DNA from: Marinospirillum sp.
GTDB taxonomy: Bacteria; Pseudomonadota; Gammaproteobacteria; Pseudomonadales; Halomonadaceae
Direction: 5' to 3'
Length of the DNA stretch: 5,459 nt
Assembly (NCBI GenBank): GCA_007116865.1
Contig: SKHR01000033.1
Coordinates: forward strand, 1-5,459
In this document: positions 4,921-5,459 of the stretch, piece after piece
How positions within the stretch are numbered: the first letter of the stretch is position 1
Layout of the letters: each line of letters opens with the position of its first letter
Notes under the pieces: model-generated
Seen by the model: only the letters and a program-made list of their open reading frames with translations
The model's database searches: none
Told to the model about the DNA's origin: nothing
Position numbers and translations under genes: made by a program

Positions 4921-5459
4921 TTAAAAACCTCGTGGAAAGGCACAGGTTAAAGTGCCGCGTACAAAACGTTCGACGTCAATTTGCTGCCTGACTCCGCGTC
5001 GAAACTGCTGCTCTGTGCCAACCAGGCTGGCGCAACGCAGTGTGCCGCTACAGACCTCAACCTTGAGCCCATCAAAGGATGCGCTGCCACGTGCTCTTTG
5101 AGATGAGCGGCTGGCACGGGTGATTTCAATATCGGCGGTCTGTCCGCGGACCAGCTCAAAAGCACCGGGATTAGCGGATCGCCAATCACTGCCAAAACGC
5201 CCTTGCGCATCGGTGATGGTGCACTGAACGATATCGCCAAAGCGCGCATTGGCGCGTCGCTCAGCCAGTTCTTTTTCCAGGCGCAGCTCTTCTTGGCGAC
5301 GTGCTTCAGCAGCAGCGGCTCGGCGGATACGCTCGGCTTCATCAATGCGTGCCTGTTCCAGTCGTGCTTCATGCTGTTGTTCCGGGGTCATCATTTCCCA
5401 GTCACTATCAGAAATCCCCAGGGGGTTGCTGGAGCAGCCAGCCAGAAGGAGCAGGAGTA
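4921..5459 (-). CDS. putative lipoprotein of unknown function, start beyond right edge
   Basis: The reading frame is open to the window edge (178 codons plus stop), so the true start lies outside. The first visible residues are LLLLLAGCSSNPLG, the end of a lipoprotein signal peptide with lipobox LAGC (Cys at visible residue 8). Ser at +2 and +3 predicts outer-membrane sorting rather than retention in the inner membrane. An internal ATG pair at 5389-5394 could be mistaken for the start, but this would discard the lipobox. Visible residues 26-71 form a highly charged Glu/Arg/Ala helix, probably coiled coil. The C-terminal part (72-178) looks like beta structure and has four cysteines (79, 136, 142, 172), enough for two disulfides in the periplasm. 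I do not recognise the C-terminal domain. A function cannot be assigned; a tethered envelope protein with a helical spacer and a disulfide-bonded head is the structural reading. Confidence 0.8.
   Translation of the reverse strand, partial: LLLLLAGCSSNPLGISDSDWEMMTPEQQHEARLEQARIDEAERIRRAAAAEARRQEELRLEKELAERRANARFGDIVQCTITDAQGRFGSDWRSANPGAFELVRGQTADIEITRASRSSQRARGSASFDGLKVEVCSGTLRCASLVGTEQQFRRGVRQQIDVERFVRGTLTCAFPRGF

Noticed and set aside
4921..5394. Lipoprotein gene read as a complete 157-residue protein starting at 5394
   Set aside because: The frame continues upstream through a clear lipobox (LLLLLAGC) to the window edge, so the internal ATG is not the true start.

Overview
The window looks like chromosomal DNA of a gammaproteobacterium, most likely from the marine Oceanospirillales/Pseudomonadales side. 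The thioredoxin reductase follows the E. coli protein along almost its whole length. The DTW protein carries E. coli TapT-like blocks. A DUF1302 outer-membrane protein and a TrmB-like paralogue are more typical of pseudomonad-like and marine genera than of enterics. Base composition is fairly even. I saw no insertion sequence, phage gene, tRNA, rRNA or CRISPR array. Genus is not resolvable by eye.

Layout: (1) Positions 1-308, minus strand: the 5' end of a DUF1302-family outer-membrane protein with a signal peptide, running off the left edge. (2) 309-737: a 429-bp gene-free divergent region with a perfect 8-bp-arm palindrome (468-485), a pair of 8-bp direct repeats 22 bp apart, and a possible leftward promoter. 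(3) 738-2992, plus strand: three overlapping genes encoding an orphan ParA-type ATPase, a TrmB-like methyltransferase and a DTW-domain protein matching TapT. (4) 3013-4692, minus strand: a typical 2-Cys peroxiredoxin followed by thioredoxin reductase (trxB), separated by a clear intrinsic terminator and a probable trxB promoter. (5) 4921-5459, minus strand: a lipoprotein of unknown function whose start lies beyond the right edge; its lipobox is just inside the window.

Functional reading: peroxiredoxin and TrxB are two parts of one reducing chain (NADPH to TrxB to thioredoxin to peroxiredoxin to peroxide). The plus-strand trio is the most interesting part. TapT makes acp3U at tRNA position 47, and TrmB makes m7G at the adjacent position 46. 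Here a TrmB relative is translationally coupled to TapT, but it has Asn in place of the TrmB active-site Asp and in place of a second substrate-binding Asp. It is therefore probably not an ordinary TrmB. An orphan ParA ATPase with no ParB leads the cluster. The three genes may form a little-described tRNA- or RNA-modification module; that is inference from gene order and motifs.
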